64,000 bases of DNA from Pleurotus ostreatus/Saccharomyces cerevisiae fusant (lineage: Eukaryota > Opisthokonta). The stretch is from assembly GCA_024196135.1 (NCBI GenBank), contig JAMQCK010000051.1, positions 1 to 64,000 on the forward strand. The letters run 5' to 3'. The notes under the pieces are model-generated. The model was not told the origin of the DNA. It ran no database searches and saw only the letters and a list, made by a program, of their open reading frames with translations. The position numbers were made by a program, and so were the translations under genes. This document shows, piece after piece, positions 60,837-64,000 of the stretch (positions within the stretch are counted from its first letter, which is position 1; each line of letters opens with the position of its first letter).

Positions 60837-61766
60837 GGCGGGCTCTGGGGGCGGGGAAAGCGGGAGACGACGGGGGGAACGTTGAGCGTTGCTCTGAAAA
60901 GAGAACGCCTACGGTGACGGCGGCGGAGGGTAACCGGTCGGCATCCCGGCACGCTGCGGACTCGCACGAGCGCCCTTCCACGCGACGCTCGCGTGCGGCA
61001 CCGCCCCCGCTTCACTGTCCCCTCCGACGACTCAATGCATGTCTCTTCTGCGACGACTTCTGTGCGCTCAAGATCCCTTATGTATACCCTTTTGAATGAG
61101 ACTGAGACTGCCGCTCAACCGTCTTGGACCGTCTTTGAATATTTATCTGAGGCGACTTTTCGGGACCAGCCTCTCCGGATCTCCCTCCCCATCACGGGCG
61201 TTGGCGAATATAGCATCCCCGCTTCCACGGTCCTACACGGACTCCGAGGAGGCGCAGCTTGGTCGCAGCGCTCTTCGTCCTCTCCATGGTACGTACTGAG
61301 CTTTATATACCCCCGCAGCACTCGAGCTACTGTCATGAGTCGGAGCATCGCTCAGGGCCATGGAGCTTCTTGTCTATACTTACCAGAAAGACTGCCTGCA
61401 TCGCCGCCTCGATTGAGGGCTTTATGTGGGATGGAAAGACTCGCTGGCTCTTCGCCCGTCTTTGCCCCTCTTCCTTTCACCGACGCTTGACAGGCGGCCG
61501 TTCTTCTCAACACCAGCGGCGGTATGGGGTAGAGAGAGGGTATTCATTCCTTCTCATGCACTTGAGGGCCGGGCACACGTCGGGCTCAGGACGGAGGGAA
61601 CCACCTGGACGAGTGACACTGACAGTGCATGGTCACGTGCGCGTCACAGTTCAACTTCGACGTCACACGGGAAATTCCGAATAGTATTTGCGGGCGCTCG
61701 TTCGAGGGAGGTTAGGACAGGCAGAACGACGCGAGAGCACAGAAGATAATGTGTCTTTATATCGAG
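60837..61766. other. Intergenic, no supported gene
   Basis: MADS-box promoter and UstYa-like 3' flank. Frames are short and unrecognised. Confidence 0.45.
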
Positions 61767-62858
61767 CTAGCCTACAAAGTCAAGATACTCCTGCGCCGAG
61801 TGGAAGACAGGAGGGTGTGGTAAATCATTCTCAATGCGCTGTGTGAAGTTCATTGGCTGCGGTGCCGCTCGCTCGCGCGCCCACTCCCTGAGCTTGTCAA
61901 AGTTGCGGCACGAGTGTGCAACGTTGACGCGGCCGACAAGACCCTGGTAGTGCTCGGACCACTGCCAGACGTTGACCGAGATATCGGACGCGCACCTGAA
62001 GAGCAAGTCAGATCAGGGAATCCGAAGGGAAACGGGAGAGAGTCGGAAGGTATGCATGCCTCGGAATGCGGAAATTACAGATATCACGTACATAAGAGAC
62101 TGCCGAATCGAGTCGACGCAGTGATTGAGGTGCTCGAACTCAAGAAGGTCCTCCCGGATGACGGGCTTGTAGCGCTCGGGGCTGAGGCTCATGCGCAGAT
62201 AATTCTAAAAAGGCGTCAAATGTGATTCGCTCTACGCTCGACCCGACAGCGTAGCTCACCAGGCAATGCAGCTGATGGAAGACATCGAGCTGCCCGAGAT
62301 AAAGTCCTTCCTTTGCGTATTTGGGCACCGGGTATGTGCGATTGGGCAGGCGAACGGCGTGCTCGCGCGGCATCATGAAGACGGAGGCTGGGAGAGAGTC
62401 AGCGTGAATTGCAGGTGCATGAAGTGGCTTGGGGTCTGCGGGTAGAAGCAGCGTACGCGGGATATAGAGGTCGCTCCAGAGCTGGTCAGCCTCATCGGAT
62501 AGTGCTTGGTAGGGTGACTTGTGTTCCGTGCCCGCGCGAAAGGTGATAAGCTCGTCCTCCAGGGCTTCTTCAGCAGGCGCTACGAGGTGATCGGCGACAA
62601 AGAAGGATGTGCGAAAAGGTCATTCTCACAGTATAGGAAGTGAGTGCTGCCGGGAGAAGGGTGAGGGCGTGGAGCTGGACGGCGCAGGAGGAGAACGACG
62701 ATGGCCACGAATTGCAGGAAGATGACGAGGGGCATTAGTCTTGCGCGCCATCTCTGCCAGAGGTCGCGCGTGCGCGCTGGTGAGTGCAAAGCATGATGCT
62801 CCAGGTCGTCCGCATCTTCCATCGCCACCACGGGGACATACCCCTCCTTGTCGCACAT
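61767..62858 (-). CDS. UstYa-like (DUF3328) protein
   Basis: Member of the DUF3328/UstYa family, whose fungal members are copper-type oxidases that cyclise RiPP peptides or chlorinate or oxidise others. Four exons (62630-62858, 62260-62579, 62092-62204, 61767-61995) join in frame to 296 aa. An N-terminal cytosolic tail precedes one membrane helix (LMPLVIFLQFVAIVVLLL, about residues 42-59). The two HxxHC signatures are present: HQLHC at 178-182 and HLNHC at 208-212, followed by DSIRQSLMCASD. This is the complete core of the family. The start MCDKEGYVPVV fits. The divergent small gene at 63598 would be its possible peptide substrate. Enzyme activity is inferred from the family. Confidence 0.85.
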
Positions 62859-63597
62859 TGTCGTAAGGTCGGCGCGAGGAAAAGGGAGGGAAGGCGAAGG
62901 CGAGGGGACAAAAGGTCGCCAGATCACTTGTGTGTACCCTTTGTGTACTAGTGAAGCAATTACAACGTCATCCGATCCCGCGCGTAGTAGATGTAAAGAC
63001 ATCTTCTGGGGAGGTGCTGAGAGTTGAGGAGAGACCGCTGGTGATTGTGCAGGGCCTTTCTTTGGAAGCGGAAGAAGCACCACTTACATCGTTGCCGCAA
63101 GCCATAGTACGAGACGGTGCTCGATCGGCAGCCTTAGACGAGCGAGAAACGCCTGCATGACGCTTGGAAGCCCGTAATCGAGGCTATCCGCTCCGTATAT
63201 GGGCATTCGCTTATCTCTAGCTGCGTCCTTGTAAGAGCCAGGCCGTCGCATAACGTCCACCGGGGGTGCTTAGTCTCTCGTTTGCACAGCAGTTCTCCAG
63301 AGAATACGTGGAGTAGCGGCGAGCTGCTGCATCGTGAATATCGACTCGGGAATAGTTGACACCAAGGCATACGTGACTGCGGGGTATGGTGCCGATCGTG
63401 AGTATCGTACCCGTGGGTATGAACGCATGAGAAGGACTTCCACCCTTCCATTGCATGGATCGTCGTAGGGGCCGATAGAGACAAGCGTCCGATGCAGCAA
63501 AAAATCGCATTGTCGAATGGCACAACGGCTATAAAAGCCTTGAAGAAAATGGGTGGAGTCAGCCCCGCCGCACAGCAAAGTATCACTTACAGCCATA
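62859..63597. other. Divergent promoter between UstYa-like gene and small secreted ORF
   Basis: 740 bp shared 5' region. A TATAAAA (63530-63536) is 62 bp before the small ORF. No other gene seen. Confidence 0.5.
63530..63536 (+). promoter_or_regulatory. TATA box of small secreted gene
   Basis: TATAAAA, 62 bp upstream of the ATG at 63598. Confidence 0.55.
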
Positions 63598-63915
63598 ATG
63601 AAGCTCTCCCTACTTTTCGCGTCTCTCGCTATCGCTGCCTTCGCCGTGATGGCAGCGCCGGTCACGGTGGTCAGTGCAAACGACTCTGACCTGCAATATC
63701 TGCGTTGTTGATGCTCATTATTGTAGGAGCGCAGCTCTGATGTATCGAATGTGGTTCCGGAGGAGGGGGCCATTGCACCTATACCCTTGTTTGTCTGGTC
63801 TTTTGAGGATGTAAGTTATTTATCTCGAAAAAATCGATCATGCACACTGATGAAAATTGGCGTACAGAAGCGCAGCGATGATGTATCTGCAGTGTCTTCG
63901 AAGAAGGGGATGTAA
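63598..63915 (+). CDS. Small secreted protein with KR site; possible RiPP precursor
   Basis: Three exons (63598-63669, 63727-63810, 63868-63915) join in phase 0 to 67 aa. The N-terminus is a signal peptide (MKLSLLFASLAIAAFAVMA). The mature part is short, with a Pro/aromatic segment (IAPIPLFVWSFED) followed by a dibasic Lys-Arg at 53-54, a Kex2-type site. A KK lies near the C-terminus. Exons 2 and 3 each begin with a related R-S-x-D-V-S-x-V stretch (26-33, 54-61), hinting at exon duplication, as in repeat-type precursors. It is divergent to the UstYa-like gene. A dikaritin-type precursor is possible. So is an unrelated small secreted protein; there is only one clear core-like segment. The first donor could also be 6 nt earlier. 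Confidence 0.6.
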
Positions 63916-64000
63916 ACACCTCCTTGCCTCCACAACCGGGCCTTTGAGTACGTGAGACTGATAATATTGAAGGTCGACTGTGTCCACTGATTGCACCTGG

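Overview
This window is nuclear DNA from a filamentous fungus, most likely a wood-decay Agaricomycete (Basidiomycota). Nearly every gene is cut by 45-60 bp GT-AG introns with tight consensus ends. The gene set is basidiomycete-like: a CYP63-type P450, arrestin-like pairs, F-box proteins, a fused BIO biotin enzyme, a UstYa-like protein and small GH16. There is no rRNA, tRNA or CRISPR array. All calls come from reading the sequence; no database search was possible. Gene models were assembled by hand from frame-consistent splice sites.

Layout. 0.8-4.1 kb: a DUF1275 membrane protein and a UBX/TUG-type Cdc48 cofactor (both minus). 4.9-9.5 kb: two diverged genes (A minus, B plus) of an alpha-helical pore-forming-toxin-like family. 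9.8-21.7 kb: NmrA-like reductase, DUF155/RMD1 mitochondrial protein, a frameshifted and an intact arrestin-like gene, pICln/Lot5, a truncated NAD(P)-binding gene and an F-box gene. 22.0-25.4 kb: fused dethiobiotin synthetase/DAPA aminotransferase facing the SDHAF3 complex II assembly factor across a 225 bp shared promoter. 26.0-28.4 kb: P450. 28.6-34.2 kb: three tandem pore-former-like genes (C, D, E). 35.2-40.2 kb: secreted GH16, FAD monooxygenase, sulfite oxidase-type enzyme. 40.2-46.6 kb: gene-poor, with a purine-skewed block, one hypothetical ORF and an Nhp6-type HMG-box gene. 46.6-52 kb: cyanase, a second F-box gene, and a phospholipase C-like domain fused to a six-repeat fucose-lectin-like propeller. 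53.3-58.3 kb: three mini-genes encoding single dsRNA-binding domains; the first carries a 2.3 kb TIR element inside its intron. 58.9-63.9 kb: a MEF2/Rlm1-type MADS-box gene, then a UstYa-like gene facing a tiny signal-peptide gene with a Kex2-type KR site.

How it fits together. Housekeeping genes (biotin, SDHAF3, RMD1, pICln, HMG, cyanase, MADS) are interleaved with fast-evolving accessory loci. The accessory part looks like interaction or defence machinery: five pore-former-like proteins, a lectin-phospholipase fusion, dsRNA-binding mini-proteins, and a possible dikaritin-type RiPP pair at the right edge. Those functions are inferred from domain pattern and context only.
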